From Leclercia sp. LSNIH1 (GTDB lineage: Bacteria; Pseudomonadota; Gammaproteobacteria; Enterobacterales; Enterobacteriaceae): a DNA stretch of 64,000 nucleotides. The DNA lies in assembly GCF_002902985.1 (NCBI RefSeq), contig NZ_CP026167.1:682001-746000 (forward strand), given 5' to 3'. Of the stretch, positions 31,443 through 41,785 are shown piece by piece (position 1 is the first letter of the stretch; the number at the start of each line of letters is the position of its first letter). The position numbers and the translations under genes are program-made. The notes under the pieces were generated by a model. That model had not been told where the DNA came from. It worked only from the letters and a program-made list of their open reading frames with translations, and did not search any database.

Positions 31443-32344
31443 TATTTCCCCCGTTTGGCGCGTGGATGCGCCGCGTCGTACACCGAGGCAAGGTGTTGAA
31501 AATCGAGATGGGTATAGATTTGGGTGGTGGACAAGTTGGCGTGGCCCAGCAGCTCCTGGACGCCACGCAGGTCACCGCTGGACTCCAGCATGTGGGTGGC
31601 GAACGAATGGCGCAGTTTATGGGGATGGACATGGCTGTTCAGCCCCTGCTTAATCCCCCACTCGGCAAACCGTTTTTGCACGTTACGCGCCGAGATGCGC
31701 TTGCCGAGCTTCGAGAGGAAGAGCGCCTCCTCTTCGGTACCAAACAAGCCGCGCAGATCGAGCCAGTGCTCAATCCACACCACGGCATTGCGGCCAATGG
31801 GCAAGCGCCGCTCTTTGCTGCCTTTGCCCATCACCCACACTTCCCCGGTATCCAGATCGAGATGTTTGATATCCAGGTTAACCAGCTCGGAAAGACGCAG
31901 GCCGGCGCCGTACATCACCTCCAGCATGGCGCGGTCACGCACCGCCAGTGGATCGTTGAGATCGATATCCAGCAGGCGGTTAACGTCATCCACGTCGATA
32001 TTTTTGGGCAGATGGCGCGGCGCCTTCGGGGCGGCGATCCCTTTGGCCGGATTGGCGCTGAGTTCGCCCTGGCTGACCAGCCAGTCAAAGAAGCTGCGCA
32101 GTGCCGAGAGCCGAAGCGCAAGGCTGGCCGGGCCTAACCCTTTACGGCGGCTGCGCACGGCAAACGTGCGCACCGTGGCGGCATCACATTGTTGCCAGCT
32201 CGTCAGGCCGATTTCATCGGCTAACTGCATGATGGCATCAAGCTGACGCTGATAGTTCAACAGGGTGATCGGGCTGAGCTGGCGCTCAATGCCCAGATAG
32301 CGCAGAAAACGGGTAACGGCAGGTGCCAGCTGAGCGTCCGTCAT
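31442..32344 (-). CDS. xerC: XerC, tyrosine recombinase for chromosome dimer resolution
   Basis: 300 residues. With XerD it resolves chromosome dimers at dif under FtsK control. The tyrosine recombinase residues are present: Arg in [14 protein letters not shown], Lys in [14 protein letters not shown]-x-x-R in [16 protein letters not shown], His in [10 protein letters not shown] and the nucleophile Tyr in [11 protein letters not shown]-terminal SAM-like domain about 5-90. Overlaps yigA by four bases (32341-32344) and yigB by one. Confidence 0.98.
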   Translation of the reverse strand: MTDAQLAPAVTRFLRYLGIERQLSPITLLNYQRQLDAIMQLADEIGLTSWQQCDAATVRTFAVRSRRKGLGPASLALRLSALRSFFDWLVSQGELSANPAKGIAAPKAPRHLPKNIDVDDVNRLLDIDLNDPLAVRDRAMLEVMYGAGLRLSELVNLDIKHLDLDTGEVWVMGKGSKERRLPIGRNAVVWIEHWLDLRGLFGTEEEALFLSKLGKRISARNVQKRFAEWGIKQGLNSHVHPHKLRHSFATHMLESSGDLRGVQELLGHANLSTTQIYTHLDFQHLASVYDAAHPRAKRGK

Positions 32345-33048
32345 ACGCGTTCAATCCAGCGCTCCAGCAGCTCGGGCAGCATCTGCGCAATCTCCTGCAG
32401 CAGTTGTGTGCCTTGTCCCTGCTGGTAATGATGCGGATCGCGGCTGGTAAACAGCATTACACCAAGCTCGCCGTCGCGTCCCATCAGCGACATGGCTACC
32501 GACCCGATGGCTTTGGCCTCTGGCAGCACCACCAGGAGTTCAGGACCATTCAGCTGTCCAAGATAGTGGTCCGCTTGTCCCATACGCTGAATGCGCAGCG
32601 GCTCAAACGCCTGACGCGACAGGGCCAGATGGGTAAAACGTGAGGGTGCGCCAATGCGCCAGCGGTCCGGGAAGAGGCGTATCGTGGCACCCGCCAGCCC
32701 CAGATCCCGCGCCCAGCGATGCAAACGGAGAAGAAATTCGTCCAGGCTGCTGGCCGACGCCAGCCGGGATTGCAGGTGCAGGAGGCGATAGAACAGCCCT
32801 TCATTACTGCTCGCCTGCTCCATCAGCAGGGAGATGTTCTCTTCAAGATGGTTTATATGGTTGCGCGCGCGCGCCATATGCCACTCAACCAGCGAGACCG
32901 TGCCGCGGATCGGGTGCGGGACGCGCATCTCTTCAACGACACGCGCATTGCGAATAAAGAAATCAGGATGGCGCAACAGGTAATCAACAACCGCCCGGTC
33001 GTCCATTGCCGTCAGCGTCTCCTGCAGTTCTTCTCCTGGTTGTTTCAT
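32341..33048 (-). CDS. yigA: YigA, DUF484 protein
   Basis: 235 residues; a GAF-like DUF484 protein of unknown function always found between dapF and xerC. An N-terminal helical part [27 protein letters not shown] is followed by a GAF-like domain ending in [20 protein letters not shown]. It overlaps dapF (33045-33048) and xerC (32341-32344) by four bases each, so its translation is coupled on both sides. Confidence 0.94.
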   Translation of the reverse strand: MKQPGEELQETLTAMDDRAVVDYLLRHPDFFIRNARVVEEMRVPHPIRGTVSLVEWHMARARNHINHLEENISLLMEQASSNEGLFYRLLHLQSRLASASSLDEFLLRLHRWARDLGLAGATIRLFPDRWRIGAPSRFTHLALSRQAFEPLRIQRMGQADHYLGQLNGPELLVVLPEAKAIGSVAMSLMGRDGELGVMLFTSRDPHHYQQGQGTQLLQEIAQMLPELLERWIERV

Positions 33049-33869
33049 AGATGGATAAACCCGTCATAAACTTGTGTCGCCGGGCCGGTCATATAGAGCG
33101 GCTGGCCCGGGCCTTTCCAGGCGATATCGAGACGCCCGCCTGGTAAATCCACGCGAACCTCTGGTGCCAGTAAACCCTGCGTAATCCCCACCGCAACGGC
33201 CGCACAGGCACCGCTGCCGCACGCCTGCGTCTCGCCTGCGCCACGTTCAAAAACGCGCAGACGGATGTGTTCGCGGGTGAGAACCTGCATAAATCCAATG
33301 TTGGCGCGTTCCGGAAAACGCTCATGGCTCTCCAGCACCGGGCCGAGGGTTTCGACGGGCGCCGTCGCCACGTCATCAACCTGAATCACGCAGTGCGGGT
33401 TCCCCATGGAGACCACGCCGCACAAGACTGTCTGTTCCGCCGCGCGCATGATATAGGTCTTTTCCGCTTTGTTGGCGCGGAACGGCACCTGCGAGGGTTC
33501 GAAGTTCGGCTCGCCCATATTCACCCGCACCAGCTCGTCGTCGGTCACGCTCAGTACCATCCGTCCGTTGGCGGTGCTGACGCGAATATCGCGCTTGTTG
33601 GTGAGCCCCTTCAGACGGACAAAACGGGCAAAACAGCGCGCGCCGTTGCCGCACTGGTAGACTTCGCTGCCGTCGGCATTAAAGATGCGATAGTGAAAAT
33701 CGAGATCCGGATCGTAGGGCGGCTCAACCACCAGCAGCTGATCAAACCCCACCCCCAGGTGCCGATCGGCCAGACGGCGGATCAGCTCCGGGGAAAAGAA
33801 GACATTCTGCGTTACCGCGTCGACGACCATAAAGTCATTGCCAAGGCCATGCATCTTAGAAAACTGCAT
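33045..33869 (-). CDS. dapF: DapF, diaminopimelate epimerase
   Basis: 274 residues. Converts L,L- to meso-diaminopimelate for lysine and peptidoglycan. The two active cysteines are Cys73 in [13 protein letters not shown] and the later one in [14 protein letters not shown]; the N-terminal [15 protein letters not shown] is typical. Follows lptM after 32 bases and overlaps yigA. Confidence 0.98.
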   Translation of the reverse strand: MQFSKMHGLGNDFMVVDAVTQNVFFSPELIRRLADRHLGVGFDQLLVVEPPYDPDLDFHYRIFNADGSEVYQCGNGARCFARFVRLKGLTNKRDIRVSTANGRMVLSVTDDELVRVNMGEPNFEPSQVPFRANKAEKTYIMRAAEQTVLCGVVSMGNPHCVIQVDDVATAPVETLGPVLESHERFPERANIGFMQVLTREHIRLRVFERGAGETQACGSGACAAVAVGITQGLLAPEVRVDLPGGRLDIAWKGPGQPLYMTGPATQVYDGFIHL

Positions 33870-33901
33870 TATTTACTCCATTGCGCGGACAGGAGCGCTT
33901 G

Positions 33902-34105
33902 TCAGTAATTGACCTGGCTTGGACCGTTGTTGTCGCCACGATCGTTACGATCCGGCATCGTGGTTTGCACTGGGCTTTCCACTTTTTTGGTCGGCGGTGG
34001 TGCGGTTTCATCTGCTGGCGGGAAATAGAGCGGCCCTTTCAGACCACATCCGGTCAGGCTAAACAGCGTAAGGAGAACGGCAAGCGTTCGAAAAACGTTT
34101 TTCAT
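33902..34105 (-). CDS. lptM: LptM/YifL, LPS-assembly lipoprotein
   Basis: 67 residues from the ATG at 34105 (MKNVFRTLAVLL); the 18-residue upstream extension is not conserved. Lipoprotein signal with lipobox L17-T-G-C20, then GLKGPLYFPPADE, a sequence near-identical to E. coli. LptM assists formation of the native disulfides of LptD in the outer membrane LPS translocon. The rest of the protein is a proline-rich, low-complexity tail ending in GPSQVNY. Confidence 0.96.
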   Translation of the reverse strand: MKNVFRTLAVLLTLFSLTGCGLKGPLYFPPADETAPPPTKKVESPVQTTMPDRNDRGDNNGPSQVNY

Positions 34106-34241
34106 TATCATGTTGCCTGTAAGTTCAAATCTGTTTTCTATCATCGCAGGAGAAGGCACAAAAGCAAGAGTTTGCCGCTAACCTGCAACCGGAATTATTT
34201 AGCGTTATACTGCCGCCATCACGAAAAACAGGAACAGAACC

Positions 34242-34562
34242 ATGAATGACAGTGAATTCCATCGCCTCGCCGATAACCTGTGGCAAACCATCGAAGAACG
34301 CCTGGATGACTGGGATGGCGACAGCGACATCGATTGTGAAATCAATGGCGGCGTGCTGACCATCAGCTTTGAAAACGGCAGCAAAATCATTATTAACCGC
34401 CAGGAGCCGCTTCACCAGGTCTGGCTCGCCACCAAACAGGGCGGCTACCACTTCGACCTGAAAGGCGACGAGTGGATTTGCGATCGCAGCGGTGAGACCT
34501 TCTGGGATCTGCTTGAGCAGGCTGCGACGCAGCAGTCGGGTGAAGAGGTTAGCTTCCGCTAA
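34242..34562 (+). CDS. cyaY: CyaY, frataxin
   Basis: 106 residues. Bacterial frataxin binds iron and modulates the IscS cysteine desulfurase in iron-sulfur cluster assembly. The acidic ridge [20 protein letters not shown] (about 18-37) and the beta-sheet signature [15 protein letters not shown], then [19 protein letters not shown], are conserved. Divergent from lptM; a BIME separates it from the convergent cyaA. Confidence 0.98.
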   Translation: MNDSEFHRLADNLWQTIEERLDDWDGDSDIDCEINGGVLTISFENGSKIIINRQEPLHQVWLATKQGGYHFDLKGDEWICDRSGETFWDLLEQAATQQSGEEVSFR

Positions 34563-34571
34563 GGCTGTTTT

Positions 34572-34645
34572 GCCGGATGGCGCTTCGCTTATCCGGCCTA
34601 CGGGTTCGTGCCTTTGTAGGCCCGGTAAGCGTAGCGCCACCGGGC
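34572..34645. repeat. BIME between cyaY and cyaA
   Basis: Two inverted REP units, 34572-34597 and 34620-34645, with a 22-base spacer. The block differs from that at 27070-27143 at only a few bases, all in the spacer (ctttgtagg against ttttccagg). It lies between the convergent 3' ends of cyaY and cyaA. Confidence 0.9.
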
Positions 34646-34653
34646 AATGGCCG

Positions 34654-37200
34654 TCAGGAGAAATACTGCTGCAACAGCGGGGTACTGGCGTCCTGTCTGT
34701 CAGGGACGACCGGGGTAATCGCCTGGGTGCGGAACGGGATCACCTGCGCACGGCCATCCACCTTCACAATCTGATAGAACTGCGGCAGGTTGAAGTTGAT
34801 AAAACTTGAGCCGTAGGTGAAGCGGTCATGGGAAGAGGAGTAGAAGCGGCTGACGTCGCGCACCAGCTCCTCTTTGCTGCCTTCACAGTGGTGATACACT
34901 TCGGCGCGGTTGGTTTCGTCGAGGATGTAGATATTGAACCCGGCATCCTCCCCCGTCTCCTCAAAGAAGAACTGAATAATCCCTTCACTGGCGAAGCCGT
35001 CCACCACCTGCGGCAGTTTAACGTGGTTGGTCTCAACCTGTACCGACAGACCGTGCAGTTTGTTGTGCGAAATGGCGCCGTAAAACTCAATGGCGTTTTC
35101 CAGCTTCTGCACCGAGACGTTCAGACGTTCAAAGAAGAGGCCCCAGGTCTGGCCGGAGACGCGCAGCGCTTTAAAGCGCCCGGTTTCCTGACGGGTACTG
35201 GAGAGGCGCAGATCGATACATTCAGAGACCAGCTGCTGTACGCGGGTACGGATCAGGCCGCGCAGATGCTGGCTGTAACAGAAGACCTCGACGCTGTCCG
35301 GCGGCGCGGCATCCTGGTGCATTTTACCGAGAATCGTTTTCAGCGCTTCGATCATCGCCTGCTCGCCGTTGAAGTGCAGGGTACGCACTTCGTTCCACGA
35401 GTTGCGGTAGAGCAGATCGACGCTGCCCACCAGGCAGTTTTGCTGCTCGCCAAAGCTGAAGACGTCCAGCTTGCGGAAATCAAAATGGACCACCTGATTG
35501 CGGAACGCCGCCGTCGGGTCATATTCCAGGTTGACGATAATCGCCAGATGGCGAATTTCGCACGGACTGTAGAGCGCTTTCGGCGTAGGCGCAGGCAGAC
35601 GCAGCGGGAAGTGGTGCGACACATCGGCGACCATTTCCTGCAGCTTGGCTAAATCGACAATCTCGTTACCTTTAATAAACAGACGCGTGCGGGAGGTCAA
35701 CAGGCCGTTGAACCAGGCCCACGCCACCAGCTTGTTCAGGTAACGGTTATATTCCAGCGGCTGATGGCTGATGATCGAATCCATGCTCGGCGCACGGTTA
35801 TACAGATACCAGCCGGTACGGTTAGCACGACCCGGTGGAACATAGATAAAGGTCAGGTTCGGTTCAGACAGGTCCGGCGAAATCTGTGGGTTCACCAGCG
35901 TCACTTTACCCGGCAGCGCTTCAAACGCCGCGTACAGCTTACGGGTCAGCACCCCGATGTCCTGCGGGCTGGCGGAAACGCTGAGGTTGTTACGACGGGC
36001 AAAGCGGATCAGGTTACGGTAGCTCTGCATCATTGCATCGAGCAGTTCGTTGTGCGCTTCACGCACCTGATCGATCTTCCAGTTGGCGCGGTTATCCAGC
36101 ATCGACAGGCGCTCTTCGTCCCATCCCCACTCTTTAACTAACTGACTGACCACTTCACGACGCCAGCCGACGCAGGCGCGTTCGCGGCTGAGCTTCTCAC
36201 AAACTTTAAGATAGAAACATCGACGGACCAGATCGAGACGGGTCGGATCGTCGATGGCTTTCAGGTATTCGGTGACGCGCTCAAGCATCATGCAGTAGGC
36301 ATCAAGACCGAAAGAGACAATCTCGCCATCATGCAGACGCTGTTTAATGTCTTTCGCCAGCAGGCGCGGGGTTGGGTATTCCCAGGAATAGGCTTCGAGC
36401 AGCAGCGTTTTCAGCACCGCTTTGTACGGGGAATCGATACTTTTATAGAGCTGCCACAGGCTGGCGCCAAAGTACTCTTCCGCAGAGAGCGAGCTTAAGC
36501 CCCCCAGGTCCAGCCACTCGTTTGGCGTCAGGACACCCTGGGCATAGAGCTTCATGACGTAATCGTCGTAATGCTCCTCTTCGTCGCACGGCACCATACT
36601 CCACAGGATACGCTTCCCGGCCAGGCGCACGGCGGTACGGTAAAATTCATCCAGCAACAGGATGTGCTGGGTCGAGCCGCAGTCTTCGCCCCCCAGACTG
36701 CCGCTTTCATTATGGCGGAAACGGTTTTCATCAATCAGGAAGAAGCTGACTTCCACGCCGAGCGATGCCGCCCAGCTCTCCAGCAGGCTGCATTTACGCT
36801 GCAGCAGTTGACGTTCTTCATTATCAAGCCAGGATTGATGGCAGACCCAGATATCGAGATCCGACGAGCAGCTTTGCCCCACCGAAGAGGTGCTGCCCAT
36901 GGTGTAGACGCCGGTGATAGGCAGTTCGCCTTTTGGCGACTCCTGCGCCGGCATACCGCGATAGAGTTCCAGCTCTTTCAGATAGTGCTGTTGGGTTTCA
37001 TCAGGCGTGAAAAGGCAGATGCCTTTGGGAACGTTACCATCGAGGTAACCTGGCATCAGCGGATGGTGATAATGCAACAATGTCGGCAGCAGACTGTAAA
37101 CCTGCTGGAAAGCAGGTCCCATTGCAGCAAGCGCGCGATCGACGCGCAGTTGATTGATGGCATCCAGTCGCTGTTTCAGAGTCTCAATATAGAGGTACAA
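34654..37200 (-). CDS. cyaA: CyaA, class I adenylate cyclase
   Basis: 848 residues, the E. coli length, starting with TTG at 37200 (protein [20 protein letters not shown]); the weak UUG start is also used in E. coli and limits synthesis. It makes cAMP for CRP. The catalytic N-terminal half has [26 protein letters not shown] (from GSTSSVGQ to SDLDIWV), the C-terminal half (from about 540) is the regulatory domain that senses the glucose PTS. A CRP site lies at 37335-37356 upstream, matching the autoregulatory site of E. coli. Divergent from hemC. Confidence 0.98.
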   Translation of the reverse strand: MYLYIETLKQRLDAINQLRVDRALAAMGPAFQQVYSLLPTLLHYHHPLMPGYLDGNVPKGICLFTPDETQQHYLKELELYRGMPAQESPKGELPITGVYTMGSTSSVGQSCSSDLDIWVCHQSWLDNEERQLLQRKCSLLESWAASLGVEVSFFLIDENRFRHNESGSLGGEDCGSTQHILLLDEFYRTAVRLAGKRILWSMVPCDEEEHYDDYVMKLYAQGVLTPNEWLDLGGLSSLSAEEYFGASLWQLYKSIDSPYKAVLKTLLLEAYSWEYPTPRLLAKDIKQRLHDGEIVSFGLDAYCMMLERVTEYLKAIDDPTRLDLVRRCFYLKVCEKLSRERACVGWRREVVSQLVKEWGWDEERLSMLDNRANWKIDQVREAHNELLDAMMQSYRNLIRFARRNNLSVSASPQDIGVLTRKLYAAFEALPGKVTLVNPQISPDLSEPNLTFIYVPPGRANRTGWYLYNRAPSMDSIISHQPLEYNRYLNKLVAWAWFNGLLTSRTRLFIKGNEIVDLAKLQEMVADVSHHFPLRLPAPTPKALYSPCEIRHLAIIVNLEYDPTAAFRNQVVHFDFRKLDVFSFGEQQNCLVGSVDLLYRNSWNEVRTLHFNGEQAMIEALKTILGKMHQDAAPPDSVEVFCYSQHLRGLIRTRVQQLVSECIDLRLSSTRQETGRFKALRVSGQTWGLFFERLNVSVQKLENAIEFYGAISHNKLHGLSVQVETNHVKLPQVVDGFASEGIIQFFFEETGEDAGFNIYILDETNRAEVYHHCEGSKEELVRDVSRFYSSSHDRFTYGSSFINFNLPQFYQIVKVDGRAQVIPFRTQAITPVVPDRQDASTPLLQQYFS

Positions 37201-37545
37201 GACGTATCGCCTGATGTTCAGAAAGCGCTCACCTTCAGCAAGACCGAGGATTACGCGTTCACAGTATTTCGAAAGTAGCCGTCACCCTTTTTCGCCCTTA
37301 TCTTTATGGTCATGGAGACGAAAAAATGGTCTAAAACGTGATCAATTTAACACCTTGCCGTTTGACCGTAAAGAAAGATGCGCTACATACAAGTGTAGCA
37401 CCGTTCTGAACGTGTAAATTCCTGAATACGGCAGCAGGCAACCTGAATCGCTGCCCTGTCCTGAACCCCTTCTACGTCCGTAAACCTGACAGTCCTGAGA
37501 CAACAATGTTAGGATGGTCAGCAGACGATTAAGACGGTAACAAGC
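37201..37545. other. cyaA-hemC divergent control region
   Basis: 345 bases without a gene between the divergent cyaA and hemC starts. Besides the CRP site, an AT-rich stretch around 37310-37330 and 37370-37400 probably carries the cyaA promoters. The part next to hemC (37430-37545) contains no clear -35/-10 pair that I can defend, although hemC and the hemCDXY operon must start here. Confidence 0.6.
37335..37356. promoter_or_regulatory. CRP site in the cyaA-hemC control region
   Basis: On the plus strand aaacgtgatcaatttaacac contains cGTGA-N6-TaACa; read toward cyaA it is gTGTTaaattgaTCACG, near-identical to the CRP site that lets cAMP-CRP repress cyaA in E. coli. It lies 135-156 bases before the cyaA start. 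Confidence 0.8.
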
Positions 37546-38487
37546 ATGTTAGACAATGTTTTAAGAATTGCCACACGCCAAAGCCCCCTTGCGCTCTGGC
37601 AGGCACATTATGTTAAGCAGCGCCTTGAGGCCTGCCATGCAGGTTTGCGTGTAGAGCTGGTGCCGATGGTGACGCGCGGCGATGTCATCCTTGATACACC
37701 GCTGGCGAAAGTGGGCGGGAAGGGTCTGTTCGTAAAAGAGCTTGAACTGGCACTGCTTGAAGGTCGCGCCGATATCGCGGTTCACTCCATGAAGGACGTC
37801 CCGGTTGATTTCCCTGAGGGGCTGGGTCTGGTCACCATTTGCGAGCGGGAAGATCCACGCGATGCCTTTGTCTCGAATCACTACGACTCCCTGGATGCTC
37901 TGCCACAAGGGAGCATCGTTGGCACGTCAAGTTTACGCCGCCAGTGCCAGCTGGCCGAGTATCGCCCGGATCTCATCATCCGCTCCCTGCGCGGTAACGT
38001 CGGCACCCGCCTGAGCAAGCTGGATAATGGTGAATATGACGCCATTATTCTGGCGGTAGCTGGCCTGAAACGCCTGGGCCTGGAGTCGCGTATCAAGGCG
38101 GCGCTCTCCCCGGAACAGTCGCTGCCGGCCGTGGGCCAGGGCGCGGTGGGCATTGAGTGCCGGCTCGACGATACCCGTACCCATGCGCTGCTGGCACCGC
38201 TCAATCACGACGAGACCGCAATCCGCGTGCAGGCGGAGCGCGCCATGAATACCCGCCTGGAAGGGGGATGTCAGGTGCCGATTGGCAGCTATGCTGAATT
38301 AACAGATGGCGAACTGTGGCTGCGCGCGCTGGTTGGCGCGCCGGACGGTTCGCAGATGGTACGCGGCGAACGTCGCGGCAAACCGCAGGACGCCGAACAG
38401 CTGGGTATTTCGCTGGCGGAAGAGCTACTGGATAACGGCGCCCGTGAAATTCTCGCGGATGTCTATAATGGAGAACCCCCGGCATGA
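37546..38487 (+). CDS. hemC: HemC, porphobilinogen deaminase
   Basis: 313 residues, as in E. coli. Joins four porphobilinogens to hydroxymethylbilane in heme synthesis. The dipyrromethane cofactor cysteine is in [12 protein letters not shown] (Cys242); [14 protein letters not shown] and [14 protein letters not shown] are active-site arginine/aspartate stretches. The stop overlaps the hemD start by four bases (ATGA). Confidence 0.98.
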   Translation: MLDNVLRIATRQSPLALWQAHYVKQRLEACHAGLRVELVPMVTRGDVILDTPLAKVGGKGLFVKELELALLEGRADIAVHSMKDVPVDFPEGLGLVTICEREDPRDAFVSNHYDSLDALPQGSIVGTSSLRRQCQLAEYRPDLIIRSLRGNVGTRLSKLDNGEYDAIILAVAGLKRLGLESRIKAALSPEQSLPAVGQGAVGIECRLDDTRTHALLAPLNHDETAIRVQAERAMNTRLEGGCQVPIGSYAELTDGELWLRALVGAPDGSQMVRGERRGKPQDAEQLGISLAEELLDNGAREILADVYNGEPPA

Positions 38488-39224
38488 GTATTCTCGTCAC
38501 CCGCCCTTCTCCCGCAGGAGATCAGTTAGTGAGCCGTCTGCGCGCACTGGGGCAGGTGGCGTGGAGCTTTCCGCTGATTGAGTTTTCCCCGGGCCGGGAA
38601 CTTCCCCTGCTCGCGGGCCATCTTGCCGCGCTGCGGGCCGATGACATGCTGTTTGCCCTGTCGCAACATGCCGTGGCATTTGCCCACGCCCGGCTGCAGC
38701 AGGAAGGCCAGCGCTGGCCGGATGCGCCACGCTATTTCGCTATCGGCAGAACCACCGCCCTGGCGCTGCATACCGAAAGTGGCAAAGAGATTCGCTATCC
38801 GCTGGATCGGGAAACCAGCGAAGTGTTGCTACAATTACCTGAATTACAAACCGTTGTGGGAAAGCGCATTCTGATTTTACGCGGCAACGGTGGGCGGGAA
38901 CTGCTGGGCGACACGCTGCGCGAGCGCGGAGCAGAAGTGACATTTTGCGAATGTTATCAACGTTGTAATAAATACTATGACGGTGCAGAAGAGGCGATGC
39001 GCTGGCAGTCGCGCGGCGTCACTACCCTTGTGGTGACCAGCGGCGAAATGTTGCAACACCTCTGGTCGCTGATCCCACAATGGTATCGTGAAAACTGGTT
39101 ACTCCGCTGTCGGCTTCTGGTCGTCAGTGAGCGTCTGGCGAACCTCGCCCGGGAACTGGGCTGGCAAGATATTCGGATCGCTGATAACGCCGACAACGAT
39201 GCGCTGCTGCGCGCATTACAATAA
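38484..39224 (+). CDS. hemD: HemD, uroporphyrinogen III synthase
   Basis: 246 residues. Closes and inverts ring D of hydroxymethylbilane to give uroporphyrinogen III. Low overall conservation is usual for this family. N-terminal [13 protein letters not shown] and the later [24 protein letters not shown] and [12 protein letters not shown] blocks are present. Coupled to hemC by a four-base overlap; hemX follows after 21 bases. Confidence 0.97.
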   Translation: MSILVTRPSPAGDQLVSRLRALGQVAWSFPLIEFSPGRELPLLAGHLAALRADDMLFALSQHAVAFAHARLQQEGQRWPDAPRYFAIGRTTALALHTESGKEIRYPLDRETSEVLLQLPELQTVVGKRILILRGNGGRELLGDTLRERGAEVTFCECYQRCNKYYDGAEEAMRWQSRGVTTLVVTSGEMLQHLWSLIPQWYRENWLLRCRLLVVSERLANLARELGWQDIRIADNADNDALLRALQ

Positions 39225-39245
39225 CTCTCATAATGGGAAGCCATA

Positions 39246-40424
39246 ATGACGGAACAAGAAAAATCCTCCGCCGTGGTTGAAGAGACCAGGGAGACTGTGG
39301 ACACCACGCCACAGCCAGAAACGACAGAGAAAAAGCATGGCAGCAATAAAACCAGTCTGGCGTTAAGCGCGATTGCCATCGCCATTGCGCTGGCCGCTGG
39401 CGTCGGTCTGTATGGACTGGTGAAAAAACAAGCGACCAATCAGGTTGCCACGAACGACGAACTGGTGACGCAAATCACCGCCATGCAACAGGCGCAGCAG
39501 TCGCAAAAAGCCGAGCTGGATGGGGTGATCAAACAGCAGGCCGATCAGCTGGCCGCCGCCACCCGTAAGCAGGACGAGCTGACCAAACAGCTGGATGAAA
39601 TGCAGCAAAAAGTGGCGGCTATTTCCGGTACCGATGCCAAAACCTGGCTGCTGGCGCAGGCTGATTTCCTGGTCAAACTGGCCGGGCGCAAGCTGTGGAG
39701 CGATCAGGATGTCACCACCGCTGCCGCGCTGCTGAAAAGCGCCGATGCCAGCCTGGGCGACATGAACGACCCAAGCCTGATCACTGCCCGCCGGGCACTC
39801 ACTGCGGATATCGCCAGCCTGTCGACCGTATCGCAGGTGGATTATGACGGCATCATCCTGAAAGTGAATCAGCTGTCGAACCAGATCGATAACCTGCGTC
39901 TGGCAGATAATAACGACGACGACTCCCCGATGGATTCCGACAGCAGCGAACTCTCCAGCTCATTGAGCGAGTGGCGCATCAACCTGCAAAAAAGCTGGCA
40001 GAACTTTATGGACAGCTTTATCACCGTTCGCCGCCGCGATGAGACCGCCGTGCCGCTGCTCGCGCCGAATCAGGACGTCTACCTGCGCGAGAACCTGCGT
40101 TCACGTCTGCTGGTGGCCGCGCAGGCTGTGCCTCGCCATCAGGAAGAGACCTACAAGCAGGCGCTGGATAATGTCTCCACCTGGGTACGCGCTTACTACG
40201 ATACCGACGATGCCACCACTACCGCTTTCCTCGAAGAGGTGGACAAGCTGAGCCAACAGAACATCACCATGAACGTTCCGGATAAGCTGGAGAGCCAGCC
40301 GATTCTGGAGAAGCTGATGCAGACGCGCGTGCGTAACCTGCTGGCACAGCCGGGCGAAGCGGCGGAGCAGTCTCCTGCCCCAGCTCCAGCTCCCGCCCCT
40401 GACAGCGCACCGCAAGGAGAGTAA
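39246..40424 (+). CDS. hemX: HemX, membrane protein of the hem operon
   Basis: 392 residues. A charged N-terminus, one membrane helix (about 38-58, [20 protein letters not shown]), a coiled-coil region (about 70-120, rich in Gln/Lys/Asp heptads) and a conserved globular part ([20 protein letters not shown]), ending in an Ala-Pro repeat tail. Long annotated as uroporphyrinogen III methyltransferase, but it lacks SAM-methyltransferase motifs and its role is open. hemY starts two bases after its stop. Confidence 0.95.
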   Translation: MTEQEKSSAVVEETRETVDTTPQPETTEKKHGSNKTSLALSAIAIAIALAAGVGLYGLVKKQATNQVATNDELVTQITAMQQAQQSQKAELDGVIKQQADQLAAATRKQDELTKQLDEMQQKVAAISGTDAKTWLLAQADFLVKLAGRKLWSDQDVTTAAALLKSADASLGDMNDPSLITARRALTADIASLSTVSQVDYDGIILKVNQLSNQIDNLRLADNNDDDSPMDSDSSELSSSLSEWRINLQKSWQNFMDSFITVRRRDETAVPLLAPNQDVYLRENLRSRLLVAAQAVPRHQEETYKQALDNVSTWVRAYYDTDDATTTAFLEEVDKLSQQNITMNVPDKLESQPILEKLMQTRVRNLLAQPGEAAEQSPAPAPAPAPDSAPQGE

Positions 40425-40426
40425 TT

Positions 40427-41626
40427 ATGTTAAAAGTTTTATTACTCTTCGCACTGCTGCTCGCCGGGATCGTGCTGGGTCCTATGCTGGCGGGTCATCA
40501 GGGCTACGTGCTGATCCAGACCGATAACTACAATATCGAAACCAGCGTCACCGGGCTGGTGATCATTTTGATCCTGGTGATGGTGGCGTTTCTGGCGATC
40601 GAGTGGATCCTGCGCCGCATCTTCCGTACCGGGGCCCATACCCGCAGCTGGTTTGTCGGACGCAAGCGCCGCCGTGCCCGTAAGCAGACCGAACAGGCCC
40701 TGCTGAAACTGGCTGAAGGGGACTATCAGCAGGTTGAGAAGCTGATGTCGAAGAATGCCGATCATGCTGAACAGCCGGTGGTCAACTATCTGCTGGCGGC
40801 GGAAGCCGCACAGCAGCGCGGCGACGAAGCACGTGCCAATCAGCATCTGGAGCGTGCCGCCGAGCTGGCTGAAAACGATCCGATCCCGGTTGAGATCACC
40901 CGTGTGCGCCTGCAGCTGGCGCGTAACGAAAACCATGCCGCCCGTCACGGCGTCGATCGCCTGCTGGAGATCGCGCCGCGTCATCCGGAGGTGCTGCGTC
41001 TGGCTGAGCAGGCCTATATCCGCACCGGCGCGTGGGGCTCGCTGCTGGACATCATCCCGTCGATGGCGAAAGCCGACGTCGGCGATGAAGAGCAGCGCGA
41101 CAGCCTGCAACGTCAGGCATGGATCGGGCTAATGGACCAGGCGCGAGCCGATCAGGGTAGCGATGGCCTGAAGGCCTGGTGGAAAAATCAGAGCCGCAAA
41201 ACGCGCCAGCAGGTGACCCTGCAGGTGGCGATGGCGGAACACCTGATTGAGTGTGACGATCACGATACCGCCCAGAGCATCATCCTTGATGGCCTGAAAC
41301 GCCAGTACGACGATCGTCTGGTGATGGTGATCCCACGCCTGAAAACCAATAATCCGGAGCAGATCGAGAAAATGCTGCGCCAGCAGATCAAAACCGTGGG
41401 CGATCGCCCTCTGCTGTGGAGCACTCTGGGTCAGTCACTGGCCAGACATGGCGAATGGAAAGAGGCCAGCCTCGCCTTCCGCGCCGCGTTAAAACAGCGC
41501 CCGGATGCGTTCGATTATGCCTGGCTGGCGGATACGCTGGATAAACTGCATCTGCCGGAAGAGGCTGCCGAAATGCGCCGCGACGGTCTGCTGCTGACAT
41601 TACAGAACAATCCCCCGCAGCAATAA
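40427..41626 (+). CDS. hemY: HemY, TPR membrane protein of the hem operon
   Basis: 399 residues with two N-terminal membrane helices (about 2-20 and 40-62) followed by a cytoplasmic or periplasmic TPR-like helical region (about 80-390). It is not the protoporphyrinogen oxidase of the same name. Role in heme metabolism is undefined in enterobacteria. Last gene of hemCDXY; a terminator follows at 41634-41657. Confidence 0.95.
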   Translation: MLKVLLLFALLLAGIVLGPMLAGHQGYVLIQTDNYNIETSVTGLVIILILVMVAFLAIEWILRRIFRTGAHTRSWFVGRKRRRARKQTEQALLKLAEGDYQQVEKLMSKNADHAEQPVVNYLLAAEAAQQRGDEARANQHLERAAELAENDPIPVEITRVRLQLARNENHAARHGVDRLLEIAPRHPEVLRLAEQAYIRTGAWGSLLDIIPSMAKADVGDEEQRDSLQRQAWIGLMDQARADQGSDGLKAWWKNQSRKTRQQVTLQVAMAEHLIECDDHDTAQSIILDGLKRQYDDRLVMVIPRLKTNNPEQIEKMLRQQIKTVGDRPLLWSTLGQSLARHGEWKEASLAFRAALKQRPDAFDYAWLADTLDKLHLPEEAAEMRRDGLLLTLQNNPPQQ

Positions 41627-41633
41627 TTGCACA

Positions 41634-41657
41634 GGAGGCCTGACGGCCTCCTTTTTT
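41634..41657 (+). terminator. Terminator of the hemCDXY operon
   Basis: Perfect 7-bp stem ggaggcc (41634-41640) tgac ggcctcc (41645-41651) and six T. Confidence 0.9.
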
Positions 41658-41785
41658 ATTTGCTACATTCTTAGCATCTTCTTCAGAGACCCACTCCGCC
41701 AATGTAACGATCTCCTTTCATTGAACATTTTTTCTGTACACGCCTTTTACGGCGTGGATTAAATCGTTTTTGAAAGGATCGTTTC

